DNA of 64,000 nucleotides from Isochrysis galbana (lineage: Eukaryota; Haptophyta; Isochrysidales; Isochrysidaceae): assembly GCA_018136815.1 (NCBI GenBank), contig CM030932.1:5866407-5930406 (forward strand), read 5' to 3'. The position numbers and the translations under genes were made by a program. Shown in pieces: positions 52,467 through 62,819 of the stretch. The stretch's first letter is position 1, and each line of letters starts with the position of its first letter. The notes below the pieces were generated by a model. That model was not told the DNA's origin. It searched no databases and worked only from the letters and a program-made list of their open reading frames with translations.

Positions 52467-54296
52467 GTGAATGACCGGGCTAAACCCAAGATTGTGGGTG
52501 ACCGGGCGACCGTTTGTCCTTCGTTCTGCTGTGGCGCCGCGTGTCTCCCGCCTGCGATGGCAAGGCGCTGTCGCTCGAGGAGCGTCGTGCGCAGCGCGAA
52601 GCGACGGGCAATGGGGGCGTTGCCGGACCATTCAGCGGCGGAGGAACGCGCGGCACGCATCGCTGAGTCGCTCGAGCGTGCGGCCGCCGACGGTGCCTGC
52701 ATCTGGCCCGATGAGGATGCGTGGCGGCCCAAGGCGCAGTTTGACGTCTACTATAGGCTCCAGCAGGTCGTCCCGCGCTCGGAGTGGAGGGAGTTCGGTG
52801 AAAGCCTCCAGAAACCGCTCCCCGTTACCTTCCGGTACACCGCCAGCGCCGATGACGCCTACCGCGCCGAGGGCGAGCGATACCTCGCTGCTTGGGAGGC
52901 GAAAGGGTGGGGCACTCGCCGGCTAGGTGTTGTGCGAGGTTGGCAGCTGCACATGGATAAGCATGAGTTGCGCGCGGCGAGCGCTGGGAGCGAACAGGCG
53001 GAGGTGCGGGAGTGGCTCATCCGCGGCACCGACTCTGGCAAGCTGATCCGACAGGAGGTCGCATCAATGCTCCCAGCGTGCCTTGTTGACGTGCAACCAG
53101 GCGAGAAGGTGCTTGACATGTGTGCTGCGCCGGGCAGCAAGACGACACAACTGCTGGAGATGCTACACAAGCCAGGAGCGTCTACCAAGGACTTTGAAGA
53201 TATTGGCGGTCTCGTTGTGGCCAACGATTTGGACTCCATTCGCGGCCACACGTTGGTGAAGCGAACCGCTAGCTTGGGGCTCCGAGCGGCAGCGCTCGTT
53301 GTGACACAGCACCGCGCGCAGTTCATGCCTCGGTGGCCCACGGCTTCGCCCACAGGAGGCTTCGACAAGATCGTATGCGATGTGCCCTGCACGGGTGATG
53401 GAACGACGAGGAAGCACCCCGAGGTCTTCAAACGGTGGGAAGTTGCGCATGCGCTTAGGCAGCACAGTGTGCAGCTGCACATCGCTTTGCGTGGAGTTGC
53501 ATTGCTTCGTGTGGGCGGAACCATGTGCTTCTCGACATGCTCGCTCAACCCCATCGAGAATGAAGCTGTCGTAGCAGAAGTGCTGCGCCGCTGCGGTGGT
53601 GCTGTTGAGCTGGTCGATGGTGCCAGCAGGGTCGCGGACGAGCTGACTTGCGGCTCATCCCCGGGAATGACATGGTGGGGAGTCCATGATTTTCGCCTAG
53701 TCAAACATGACTCACTCGCAGATTTGCGTGCAGCAGCCGACGTGGGCGAGGGCGAGAGCGTTCTGTATCAAGAGTCAATGTGGCCGCCCGATGATGCAAC
53801 GCTTCGAGCCCAGCTGACAAAATGCGTGCGACTCCTGCCACACAAATCGGATACAGGCGGATTCTTCTCGGCACTCCTCCGCAAGAAGCGATTGCTTCCT
53901 CTAGAGGCCAAACAACCATCGGCCAGTAGCACCAAGGCTGACGCCCCCTTCGGAGACACCGACAGTGGAGGCCGCAAGACGAATGCACGCGGCATGAAGG
54001 ACCTGTCACCTTATTCCCTCGTCTCTGAAGAGGTTCATCGTGAACTGGGTGTCACACAGGCTATGCGCAACCGCATTTTCGCCCGCTCAACGCTCGCGCC
54101 ATGCGTTGTATGCATAAATTGCGTAGCAGAGGAGTGCATACGCCCGGGGAGTCGAATGAATGTAGTGCATGCTGGTGTCACCATTGCGAAGCGGCGACGG
54201 CTGAAGAAGCCCCCGCGCATCGGGACAGGCCGGCACACACTAGGGCGGTACCGCTTGAGTGAGATCGGGAAACAGATACTCCAGCCAAAGACATAG
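52467..54296 (+). CDS. NSUN2/Trm4-type tRNA (cytosine-5) methyltransferase
   Basis: 609 residues from 52467; the true start may be Met31 (52557) or Met49 (52611), since similarity begins near 65. It transfers methyl from SAM to C5 of tRNA cytosines. SAM motif VLDMCAAPGSKTTQLLE at 215-231; ANDLD near 252; motif IV CDVPCTGDGT with Cys308; motif VI STCSLNPIENEAVV with catalytic Cys358. WREFGESLQKPLPVTFRYT and the post-catalytic PPDD..L...VRLLPH.SDTGGFF block are specific to NSUN2/Trm4. The C-terminal ~90 residues (basic, KRRRLKKPPRIG) may serve nuclear targeting. Single exon. Divergent from the HNH gene. Confidence 0.9.
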   Translation: MNDRAKPKIVGDRATVCPSFCCGAACLPPAMARRCRSRSVVRSAKRRAMGALPDHSAAEERAARIAESLERAAADGACIWPDEDAWRPKAQFDVYYRLQQVVPRSEWREFGESLQKPLPVTFRYTASADDAYRAEGERYLAAWEAKGWGTRRLGVVRGWQLHMDKHELRAASAGSEQAEVREWLIRGTDSGKLIRQEVASMLPACLVDVQPGEKVLDMCAAPGSKTTQLLEMLHKPGASTKDFEDIGGLVVANDLDSIRGHTLVKRTASLGLRAAALVVTQHRAQFMPRWPTASPTGGFDKIVCDVPCTGDGTTRKHPEVFKRWEVAHALRQHSVQLHIALRGVALLRVGGTMCFSTCSLNPIENEAVVAEVLRRCGGAVELVDGASRVADELTCGSSPGMTWWGVHDFRLVKHDSLADLRAAADVGEGESVLYQESMWPPDDATLRAQLTKCVRLLPHKSDTGGFFSALLRKKRLLPLEAKQPSASSTKADAPFGDTDSGGRKTNARGMKDLSPYSLVSEEVHRELGVTQAMRNRIFARSTLAPCVVCINCVAEECIRPGSRMNVVHAGVTIAKRRRLKKPPRIGTGRHTLGRYRLSEIGKQILQPKT

Positions 54297-55029
54297 GGAA
54301 TGTGGCAGAAAGAACGCGGCTGCACTCGAGCACGGCTGTATTTATCGGTCATCGGGCGATCAGTCATGGGCCCACATTCATGGAAAATACCTATTAAAGG
54401 TTCAGGCTACTACTGCTAGCTAGGGGGGACCTGACGCACCCATGGCGTTACAACTAGCCATCGCCCTAAGCCCAAACACTCACTCCCTTCTGCGACCCCC
54501 TTCATTCCTTTGTTTTCAGTTTCGGGGGTTTGGTCTGTGTGCACTACAACGGGCCATGCAGGGAGATGTGGGCTTGGCGGCTTCAGCATCGCATTCGCAG
54601 ATGCGATGAATCGGAGAGAGTCCGAGAGCCACTTCTGGGCGCCAGCCTTTGCACCCTTTGGTGCTCCCATGAATCATAAGTTTGTGCGGGGATTGGATGT
54701 TCGGGGGCATCGAGATCGGCTTGCATGCCCAGACGGCATAGTTTACGGGTACCGTTTTGTTGTCGATGCTAAGTATGTATGATCTTGCACGGGAAGTTGC
54801 CCGATTGGAAGGAACCTTGCGCCGCTGAGGCATGGAAGAATTTGACATTTCGGCGAAAATAATCATCACCTTCACGGCCTACGACCGTGGGCACGAAATC
54901 AAAGACGAAGAGGCCTTTAGCGCGATTGAGCTTTACACTTTACAGCGGGCTTTATGTGATTTGTACTAATAAAATCTGCCATGATACAGGTGTGATGGGT
55001 AGATGAGGCTGGGAGGACTATTATTATAG
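54297..55029. other. intergenic, no gene recognised
   Basis: The frame 54510-54782 and its antisense partner lack motifs. Includes the NSUN2 3' flank. Confidence 0.35.
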
Positions 55030-55031
55030 TA

Positions 55032-56046
55032 CTACCTCCGTTCCATTACTGAACCGCATCGCCAAAATAGGGACAGTAAAGTTGACATAAAAGAAATTCG
55101 TGTGGAGAGGGGAATCGCGGGTACACTGGGGCGAAAGATCACCAAAAAATCTGGCACCCAAAGCCACCAAGGGCGTCCGAATATTACGTTTTCAGTATTG
55201 ATCAAACACGATTTTGGCGCCCCCTAGCTACACGGCCGATCGCCTTGCCACGAAAGCTCTCGCCGCTCCGCCACTCTCGCGAGAGCCGGGCCGCATGGCG
55301 CGCCTGAAGGTGGTCGGGCCCCCGCAGCATGGGAGGCGCACCGGTGGCGACTTTGTGAGGCGCTGCCGTCCTGCTTCTCCCGAGCAGCCTCCTGAGCCGC
55401 CCAGCACGCCCAAGGAGGATGCGGCCCCACCGTCCAAGAAGTGGCAGTGGTCGTTGACGCCGAACTGCCAGGCGGCAATTGCTGTGGCATACGAGCATAC
55501 GAGCGCGAGCGGCTGCCCGAGCCGAAGCATGGGAAGGAGTGGCAGCGAGCGCACGCGGCATTGTGGGAGAAGTATCATGTTGGCCCGCGCTATCCGACTG
55601 AGGTCAGCCGAACATCAGCTGGCGGCTGGCTGAGGCGGAACGTCTGCCGGCATCCCGCAAGGGTGCTGGTGGCCTTGCCACTGTGCAATTGTGAGCAAGC
55701 ATTCAGCATGAATACACCCCCTGAAGAATTTAGTGCTCTCTTCAATAACTAAAGCCTGGTGTTGGCGCGCATCGTTGAGGTGGATGGAGAGGGATCGAAT
55801 GAGTATGATTTGCCGCACCGCCGTGATGTGTGATGTGCTCGAGGACACTGATTAGAATTCCTTTCTTTGTGACTTTGTCCGTAGGTGCGAATCACACTAT
55901 TGAGATGAAACAAAATGTTCATGTTAAGCCCCAATGTACCCTCTCCCCTCTAACATCTTTGGCGGGGCCCCAATATTAGTGTCTAGGTCTAGCTAACAGT
56001 TATTGTTTAAAGCCTCCTTGACATCTGAGTAATGGAACGGAGGTAG
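55032..56046. mobile_element. Stowaway-like (Tc1/mariner) MITE
   Basis: 1015 bp flanked by TA (55030-55031, 56047-56048) with perfect 19-bp terminal repeats CTACCTCCGTTCCATTACT. This closely resembles plant Stowaway termini (CTCCCTCCGT.CCATTA). The inside holds GC-rich frames (55214-55752) with no transposase, perhaps captured DNA. Confidence 0.9.
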
Positions 56047-56048
56047 TA

Positions 56049-56501
56049 TCATATTATTTTAATTAAAATAAATAAACAAACTCCTACCTTACGCCTTACG
56101 GGGTGTGAAAATAAAAATGTTCGCATGGTCCTCTTTCGACGGAACGCGACCTAGGGACCGAGGATGAATGTGCAGGCCCACCATGGGGATGTCTGGGATG
56201 GAGAGAAGGGGGCGCGAGGCCCTCATTGACCTGCTCCTACTTATAGAAGCAGTTGGCCGCATGTGCATGTGCTGCCATTCCCCCCCCCCCCCCGGGTGCT
56301 ACCGGGGACCGGGGGAATACATGGGGGGGGGGCTCAAATTGGTTTCATTGGCTTCGAGTCTGAGCAGTTTTCGTACCTCATGCATGGAGCGGCCTTATGG
56401 CTTGATGTGTTACTGCAAGGCTAGTGGCAGTACTAATGCTTCAAGAAAATACTCCTCTTAAACGGTCTAATTGCTTGGTAACCGCAGGGGCAGCTCTCCT
56501 A
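56049..56501. other. intergenic with a TIR end of the cargo-element family
   Basis: 56127-56152: GGTCCTCTTTCGACGGAACG then CGACC, the right-type end of the 37151-38685 family, with no paired left end in reach. A C-run and GGGGG run near 56280-56330. No gene. Confidence 0.55.
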
Positions 56502-58044
56502 TCAGCTGATGAGGTTCACAGTAGTTACATCACCCAAATACGAACCATCGCTATGCAATCCGCCGAAGACTAGCAGGCGGCCCTCATATGCATCCGTTGA
56601 ATGACCGGTGCGGAGTATGGGCGTTTTATCATCCCCAAAATCAGGAGTTTCCCCCACAAGTGGCACTTGGGACCACTTGTGTGTAGTCGTGTCAAAGGCA
56701 TGCAGGCAAGTGTCGAACTTGTTGGTGGCATACTCTCGACCGCCAAGAATCAGCAATCGAGTACCCACTGCAGTGATAGTGTGACCCACACGGCCGGAGG
56801 GCGTCACGCCGGTGCTCTTCACCTGATGCCAACTATTTGTAAGCACTTGAAACTCCCACAGATCATTGAATGAGGTGCGTGTAGTGTTCCCGCCGAAGAC
56901 GAACATTGAGGCATTGCCAACTGAGCAAGCACAATGGCCTGAGCGTTGTGCTGGTGCCCGGCCGTCAAATACAAGAGGGGTGAATTTTCTCTTGTCCAAA
57001 TCGAACCAGTGGAGGTCATTGAAGCACCGACCCGGTGCGGATCCCCCGAAGATGAGGACGCGTCGGCCAAAGCTCACTGCGGAATGCGCCCATCGTGGGC
57101 ATGGGCGTTGACCGCGCGGATGCATAGGGGAGATCAAGCTGAAGGTGTCTTCTGTCTCAGCGATGCACTCCCATGTGGAAGTGGCAACGTCGTAGAGCCA
57201 GGCATCATTCAGGAACGTGCTTTCGCCCCATCGCCCGGCAAACATGAGAAGCCGCTCACCAACAGCTGTGAGTGTGGCCGACTGCCGTTGCTGCGGCGCA
57301 GGCTGATCTAAGGGCGAACTCACACGGGTCCACAACTTATGTGTTAGTCTGGGTGAAGCTGGTGCACCAGGGTGGGCGAGGGCAACCTCCTTGTCTAGGA
57401 TCCACATATCATTGAATTCGCCCCTGTCTCCTTGCCCACCGAAGATGTACATGTAGCGACCAGTGGGGCAGGCAGCCCGATGGAGGAAGCGCGCCTGAGG
57501 CCACCGGGGAGGTTCGTGAAGGCTGCGAAAGACTCTCTTCGCAGGAACTGCGGGTGATGTCACACAACGGATCTGTTCACCGCACGTATCTTCATGCGGT
57601 CTTTCCGCTAATCAGTCTAAGCTGGTCGGCGAAAAGGTCGAACAGGTTGGTGAGGAAGCGCACCTCAGGAGCCTCATCAAGGTTGCTGTTGATGTTGCGA
57701 GTCTCACAGCCGCATACTTCCAGCCGTCTCCATGCCAGCCAGCGACGACGCCACTCTCCTTTCCCAGAGATGTGGTCGGGTGGGACAGGAAGACGAGTCT
57801 CGCCCAGCTCATGACAAAGGAGTGCGTACCAGAGTACATCCTCCGCAGCAATGGTAGCGAAGCGCTTGCTCAGCGCAGAGACACGCCCCAGCATCACTGG
57901 GCTGAGAAAGGAGAATACGCAGAGCACGAGGTCATCCGAGAGCCGGTTGACGAGTGCTCCAGTCTGTGACGTCTCTGGCATCTTCCTTGCTGCCATCCAG
58001 CTCGCGGAGATAGTCTTGAGGAGAGGCGTGGTGCCTTCACCCAA
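56502..58044 (-). CDS. F-box/kelch-repeat protein, two exons
   Basis: Exons (minus) 58044-57708 and 57547-56502, intron 57707-57548 (GTGAGA...CCGCAG, 160 bp); 460 residues. F-box at about 35-80 (LSDDLVLCVFSFLSPVMLGR, VSALSKRFA), then six kelch repeats: YIFGGQGDRGEFNDMWILD, LLMFAGRWGESTFLNDAWLY, VLIFGGSAPGRCFNDLHWF, MFVFGGNTTRTSFNDLWEF, LLILGGREYATNKFD, LLVFGGLHSDGSYLGDV. F-box/kelch proteins are substrate receptors of SCF ubiquitin ligases. The splice is chosen by phase: it is the GT-AG pair I found that joins both frames. Without it the F-box frame stops at 57592 and a separate kelch ATG at 57563 would be needed. Confidence 0.82.
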
Positions 58045-58432
58045 CTCTAGCGAGAGAGGGATGCAAGGGCCTCCCCCCGCGGGAGACGAGGCAAGAGGCG
58101 GTCTCGAGGAGCTGGCCGGGCGGAGAGAAGTCTGTTACGTTTCTCTTGTTTTTCACAATGCTCTAGTACATACAAGTCGGCCTAATAAACAATACCTAGG
58201 GGGTCCGCCTTTTTGGGGGGGTGGGGGGGTTGCGCGCCCCCCCCTACTTTAACTCTTTACTGCCGGAGCACCGAAACAGGTGCTTCGGCTCGGTTTCTTC
58301 AGTATTTCTTCTCACAGCTTCACCCGCATGCGATGCGCCGCCGGGGGGCCGCAGGGGGCATGCCGAGACGCAAGGCGATGGCCCAACCACCCACAGATAG
58401 GATGATCTAGGCAGGGTTCTTCACGAAAATAG
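58045..58432. other. intergenic between F-box gene and TA element
   Basis: 5' flank of the F-box/kelch gene. G-runs near 58220. No gene. Confidence 0.35.
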
Positions 58433-58434
58433 TA

Positions 58435-59265
58435 GCCCGGTCACTCACCCTTTTTAACCACTATTTTCCACCTCCCCTGGGTGTCCAAGGATTCCGTAGG
58501 GTCCCCCCCTACCTGCCCCGGCGACTCCCTCCCCCCTCCGAACGACCCCCTCCCGCCCCACGAAGGGCAATGTCGTCGGTGAGGGACCCCCCTCCCTACC
58601 CCCGCGCGTGGCGGTGGCGGGCTATTTTGGGAGATTGAGGCGGGAGCTCACGGGAGGGAATTAGAGTGGTGAATGTGGGGCGCATCACTATTAGAAACGC
58701 GGAGCTTCCGCGACGTCCGATCGCGCGCGATCGGCCGAAGAATGGCCTGGAGATGGTGGCCATGCAGAGCCTAGAGCTGTCGCGAGCAGGGTGGGGGGTC
58801 AAGGGTAGGTCGCACGCTGGTGCTCAAGGGTCGCACACACTCGTATTGACCCATCCTGGCCCCTCGTACCGCAGGAATGCCTCGATTCGATCCGGCCCGA
58901 CGCCCAGGGCCACGGCCCGATTGACGTCGAGAAGCGCTCGCTTGGACGCCTGGAGGTGCAGCTCCTCAAGTGGCCGTGCGGCGCGACGGGCCGGTCGCGA
59001 CCGGGGCGTTCAGGGCCTGCCTCTAACCCCCAAAGCCTCCTGGCCCGGCCCCACGCGTTCGCGCCCACCGTTGATCCGAAATTTTGAGAGCTGGTGTGTG
59101 GCGTGTTCACCTCTCACCTCCGCCTTCACCGCAAAGGCGTGCGCCGAGGCCGCTAGCCGCTAGGCCGCTAGGTACATGAATTTGGCTCCTGGGGCGGAAC
59201 CATTTCAATTTCATGTGATGAATTTTAGATGGTGCCCTCCGCACCCCCATAGTGAGTGACTGGGG
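58435..59265. mobile_element. candidate TA-flanked element, CCCGGTCACTCAC ends
   Basis: TA|GCCCGGTCACTCACC at the left, GTGAGTGACTGGGG|TA at the right; 12 of 14 terminal positions match. The right end extends into the GGGGGTGCGGAGGGC block seen at 353 and 23947. The interior frame 58666-59163 is not recognised. Confidence 0.5.
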
Positions 59266-59591
59266 TAAGAGAACTTCCAGTCACGCGTCTCGATGAGCGC
59301 AAAGAGCCACGCGATTGTGGTCTGCGGCAGGTCAAAACTGTCAAGGACTTCTTGCTTCCGCTCTTCAAACACCAGCTCCATGTTGTGGTCGGGGTGCTGG
59401 AGGAGGATGGCGCTCTTGATGAGAATGTCAAACGCGACGGCGTGTGCGCGTTGGCTGTATGCAGTGAGAGTTGGCTCGGCCGGTGCTTTGGGTACAGCCT
59501 CGCTGGGCGGATCCGGCGTGTCCCCTGAGTCGCGTTCGTCCTGCTCGCGCCTACGCTTGGTGTAACAAAAAGGGAACCTCAAGTTGTTCAT
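59266..59591 (-). pseudogene. hypothetical ORF fused to a transposon end
   Basis: 126-residue frame (59591-59211). LTAYSQRAHAVAFDILIKSA and EERKQEVLDSFDLPQTTIAW look coding, but the last ~16 residues (SHSLWGCGGHHLKFIT) come from the terminal repeat ending at 59265. So this is a truncated host or mobile ORF of unknown family. Confidence 0.35.
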
Positions 59592-59601
59592 GCGCGCATA
59601 A

Positions 59602-59945
59602 TTAAGTTTATACTTAGTTCACCCATGGCGGGGCACGAGCCCCCCCCCTCTCTCCACCCCTCCCCCGCCATGGGGGAGGAACCACCCACTCTCCTGGCAT
59701 GCCTGATGGCTTGCCAGGAGCACACTGCCATGCTGACCCATCCCTCTCCCCACAGGCACGCCTGATTCGCCCGCCCTGGCCTGTCGTGGCCAGCCCATCC
59801 CTCTGACCAGCCCCTCCTCCCCCTGGGTCCCCCTGATCAGGACCCCCCAGCCAGCTCCAGTCGACTTGCAGGGGCTCGAGAGCCAGCGATGGAGAGGCAG
59901 GAGGGGCCAGGGCCATGCCCCAGCCTCACCTGCCCCCTGAGCTCG
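59602..59945 (+). repeat. dispersed repeat with AACTAAG..CTTAGTT start
   Basis: TAAGTTTATACTTAGTTCACC, then GGGGCACGAGCCCCCC, GCCATGGGGGAGGAACCACC, GATGGCTTGCCAGGAGCACA, GCCCGCCCTGGCCTGTCGTG to CAGCCTCACCTGCCCCCTGA. A full-length copy; a second copy at 61498-62716 is split by an insertion, and 15712-15905 is a partial copy. No coding function. Confidence 0.85.
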
Positions 59946-60415
59946 AGCCGGCAGTGCGCCTCGTTGACAAAGGTGCGCGGCACGGCGGGGCACGCGCCAC
60001 AAGCGAAACACAAGACGTCTTCCGCTTGATGGGTTCCCGTGTTTATGTTTGTTTGCGCGCGGTCAACCTCCGAGTTAGGGGCGAAGTTAGGGGTCAGTAG
60101 TAATTATATACATAAAAAGCCGGGAGGGGCGTGACAAAAAAAGGGAACCTCGAGTTGCACCCTCTGAGGGCTCGCTCGCTGGAGAGTGTGCCCCGCGGAG
60201 CGGCGGCACGAGCGCCAGCGAGAGAGCGAAAGCCGAGAGAGAAGTCCAGAGCTCTGGAGCGTTACGAACGGGGGTTACTGTTAAACCTTACATTTTTTTT
60301 CGATCTCCCAAAACAGCTGTTTTTTACTTTCTTTCTAGACCTCACCCGCTGTCTTTCACATCTGGGGCCCCCATGGGTTGGGGCCAAACAATATCCTTTA
60401 CTATGAATCCGCGGA
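59946..60415. other. intergenic, AAACAGCTG/AAACAGTG motif region
   Basis: CAAAACAGCTGTTTTTTAC near 60308 and GCTGTCTTTCACATCTGGGG near 60350 resemble the repeat junctions at 41205 and 43850. 5' flank of the next gene. Confidence 0.4.
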
Positions 60416-61237
60416 TTGCTGCGAGAGATCCAAGTAAAGACTGTGCACGCCAGATCAGATCGCCGTCGCCCCAGTCTGCTGTCCTGGACGCTGATACGAG
60501 ACATCAAAGGGGTGAAGATGTTCCAGGCGGCGGCGCGGAAGGCAGCTTCGGTCCAGCGGAGCACTTTTTTCGGCCTTCTTCGCGTCAAAGACTGCTTGCT
60601 CCTCAACGACGAGACAGAGAAGCTGTCAGATGCGGTGGTAGCGAGTGTGAAAGACAGCATCAGCCGAGAGGCAGATGAGCTGATTGACAAGGGCAAACTA
60701 CTCCTACCCGCAGCCTGTGACAGGGCACCGGCCCACCTTCAAATGGCGGCCTTGGCTCTAGCAGCACAGAGAAGCCTCTTGCGCACAGCCGCTAGTGGTG
60801 ACCAGTACCGGATGGTAGATAGCAATGAGGTGAGGTGGGTGGTCGGCGGAGCGCTTGGTGTTGTCGCACCGCCCAATGGGCAGGAGCCGTGGGCAGTACC
60901 CGTCAACTATGTGCCAAACCGACTTTCCATGGTAGTTACGGGCTCGATCTGGTTTCCGCAGCAGCGCAAGTCGATGGTCACTAGGATGGTCTCAAACTGG
61001 CGTGCTGATTTGGGCGAGGCGTTTGACGTGGAGGGAATCGATCCAGCGCCATCGTGCCGCATGGTCAAGTGCCTCTATACTGACTTCCTTCGACACAATG
61101 GCGAGGACCAAGCTGACATTCTCATTCCTCTCTTTCATGCGCTCCATTCGGCCACCTTCAAGGGAGTGTATGGATTTTCTGCTAGCGAGGAACTAGGACA
61201 AGATGGAACCCCGATGCCTGTATTCCGATTTGATTGA
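60416..61237 (+). CDS. hypothetical protein, possible ATC-hydrolase-like fold
   Basis: 273 residues; Met35 (60518, MFQAAARKAASVQRSTFFG) is an alternative start and would give a basic, mitochondrion-like N-terminus. The C-terminal ~60 residues (MVKCLYTDFLRHNGEDQ, LIPLFHALHSATFKGVYGFS, then FRFD) resemble the end of the L-2-amino-thiazoline-4-carboxylic acid hydrolase-like family, which ends with a C.Y..F...G pattern and a C-terminal FRF. This is a weak, memory-based match. Sequence quality (even codon use, hydrophobic pattern) supports a real gene. Single exon. Confidence 0.6.
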   Translation: MLREIQVKTVHARSDRRRPSLLSWTLIRDIKGVKMFQAAARKAASVQRSTFFGLLRVKDCLLLNDETEKLSDAVVASVKDSISREADELIDKGKLLLPAACDRAPAHLQMAALALAAQRSLLRTAASGDQYRMVDSNEVRWVVGGALGVVAPPNGQEPWAVPVNYVPNRLSMVVTGSIWFPQQRKSMVTRMVSNWRADLGEAFDVEGIDPAPSCRMVKCLYTDFLRHNGEDQADILIPLFHALHSATFKGVYGFSASEELGQDGTPMPVFRFD

Positions 61238-61497
61238 TGCCTACACTTTACGTCCTCAACCCGTGGAAGCCACGCATTTGCGCACCTAGGCAGTATCGCT
61301 CTCTCATTGAAGTGTCCCTACCTTGTGCGTCAGTTTAGCGTGCACACATTTTTGCTAAATCCAAATTTTTCAGCAATAAGAGCCATGGTATCAAGGAAGG
61401 GCGCTTAGGCGGTTTCTTGTTTCTTGGTCGGGGGATCACCAAATCGTAAGTTTCTGGGGGTTATGACGTTTCTGGATCTACTACGATCTGTCGGCAA
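61238..61497. other. 3' flank of the preceding gene
   Basis: No ORF or repeat recognised before the dispersed repeat begins at 61498. Confidence 0.35.
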
Positions 61498-61602
61498 CTA
61501 AGTTTATACTTAGTTCGCCCATGGGGGGGCACGAGCCCCCCTCTCTCTCCACTCCTCCCCTGCCATGGGGGAGGAACCACCCACTCTCCTGGCACGCCTG
61601 AT

Positions 61603-62488
61603 CCTGGATGCCCCGTCAGGCTGACATCAGGTTCTGATATCACGTTATCAGGCCTACTAGACCTGATAACCTGATATCAGGCTGATATTATGACTACTAA
61701 CTTTAGAATAAAATAAAATTCACGTCAGTAAACGAGCCATCGACCCGAACCGCGAGCGATCGGCCATGCCTCTCAGTGACGATGGATGATGGGCTGCGAG
61801 GCTGGGTGGCGGCGAGGCTGGTGGCGGCGAGGCTGGTGGCTGCGAGGCTGGTGGCGGCGAGGCTGGGTGCAGGCGAGGCTGGTGGCGGCGAGGCTGGGTG
61901 CAGGCGAGGCTGGTGGCTGCGAGGCTGGGTGCAGGCGAGGCTGGTGGCGGCGACGCTGGTTGCCAGGGGGGAGGGCGACTGGTGTTGAGGTGGGGGAGGC
62001 GGGGTGGCGCTGGGGCAGGCGCGAGCGCAGCGGCGAGGCTGGCAGCGAGGCGGGTGAGCCAGCGAGGCGGGCGGCTGCGAAGGGGACGGTGGTGGTGCGA
62101 GCAGAGGTAGCAGGGGACGCGCTGGCGGCGGAGCGGGCGGGAACAGCGGCAGCAGTGGCGGGCTCTGGGGGGGGAGGGGTGTGGGGCGGGTGCGCCTCCG
62201 GCGGAGCGGCAGAGGCGGGTGCGCGGGGGGGGCGGCGGGGGTTCCCGCGGGGGGGAGGGGTGGGGGTTCGCTGGGGGGGGGGCTCTCCCCTCCGCTTCCA
62301 CACGAACCCCCTCTCCGCTTCTAGCTAGACGTAGTCCATTTCCTCGGATCTTAGAATGGCTCATTAGAATTTTATAATATTAGTGGTGGACCACCTGATA
62401 TCAGCCTGATATCAGGTCCTGATATCACCTGATATCAGGTATCAGGTCGCCAAGACCTGATGACCTGAGACCTGACGGGGCATCCGGG
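61603..62488. mobile_element. TIR element with 8-bp target duplication CGCCTGAT
   Basis: 886 bp between CGCCTGAT at 61595-61602 and 62489-62496. Terminal repeats CCTGGATGCCCCGTCAGG / CCCGGATGCCCCGTCAGG (one mismatch in 18). Both subterminal regions (61625-61690, 62385-62470) are packed with CCTGATATCAGG-type palindromes. The middle is a GCGAGGCTGGTGGCGGC minisatellite (61795-61960) and GC-rich filler without a transposase. The CCTRGATG start is shared with 21521-22458. Confidence 0.93.
61795..61960 (+). repeat. minisatellite inside the TIR element
   Basis: GCGAGGCTGGTGGCGGCGAG with variants GGGTGCAG and GGTGGCT, about 15-bp subunits. Gives repetitive frames on both strands. Confidence 0.85.
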
Positions 62489-62716
62489 CGCCTGATGGCT
62501 TGCCAGGAGCACACAGTCCTGCTGACCCATTCCTCTCCCCACAGGCACGCCTGACTCGCCCGCCCTGGCCCGTCGTGGCCTGCCCATCCCTCTGACCAAC
62601 CCCTCCTCCCCCTGGGCCCCCAGCCAGCTCCGGTCGACTGGCAGGGGCTCGAGAGTCGAGAGCCAGCGAGGGAGAGGCAAGAGGGGCCAGGGCCATGCCC
62701 CAGCCTCACCTGCCCA

Positions 62717-62775
62717 GGTGTCGTTCCGTCAATTGTGGGACATCAGTCGAATTGAGCGATCGAATGTCCGCAGTT
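62717..62775 (+). repeat. left end of GTTCCGTCAATT-type repeat
   Basis: AGGTGTCGTTCCGTCAATTG then TGGGACATCAGTCGAATTG. Inverted counterparts are at 22467-22490 and 24502-24532. Shares GTTCCGTCAA with the cargo-element ends. Confidence 0.6.
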
Positions 62776-62819
62776 GAATACTTTAAAATTAAATGCAGAC
62801 TAGCGTAACAACTTATTTT

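Larger units (their letters stand above)
61498..62716 (+). repeat. second dispersed-repeat copy, split by a TIR element
   Basis: CTAAGTTTATACTTAGTTCG... to GGCACGCCTGAT (61602), resuming CGCCTGATGGCTTGCCAGG at 62489 and ending CAGCCTCACCTGCCC at about 62716. The uninterrupted copy at 59602 shows the pre-insertion sequence. Confidence 0.85.

Noticed and set aside
57554-57590. Separate kelch gene starting at the ATG at 57563
   Set aside because: A GT-AG intron (57707-57548) in matching phase joins it to the F-box exon just upstream; an isolated kelch ORF is less likely.
61720-62364. 214- and 180-residue ORFs on opposite strands
   Set aside because: Lie inside the 61603-62488 element and follow its internal minisatellite.
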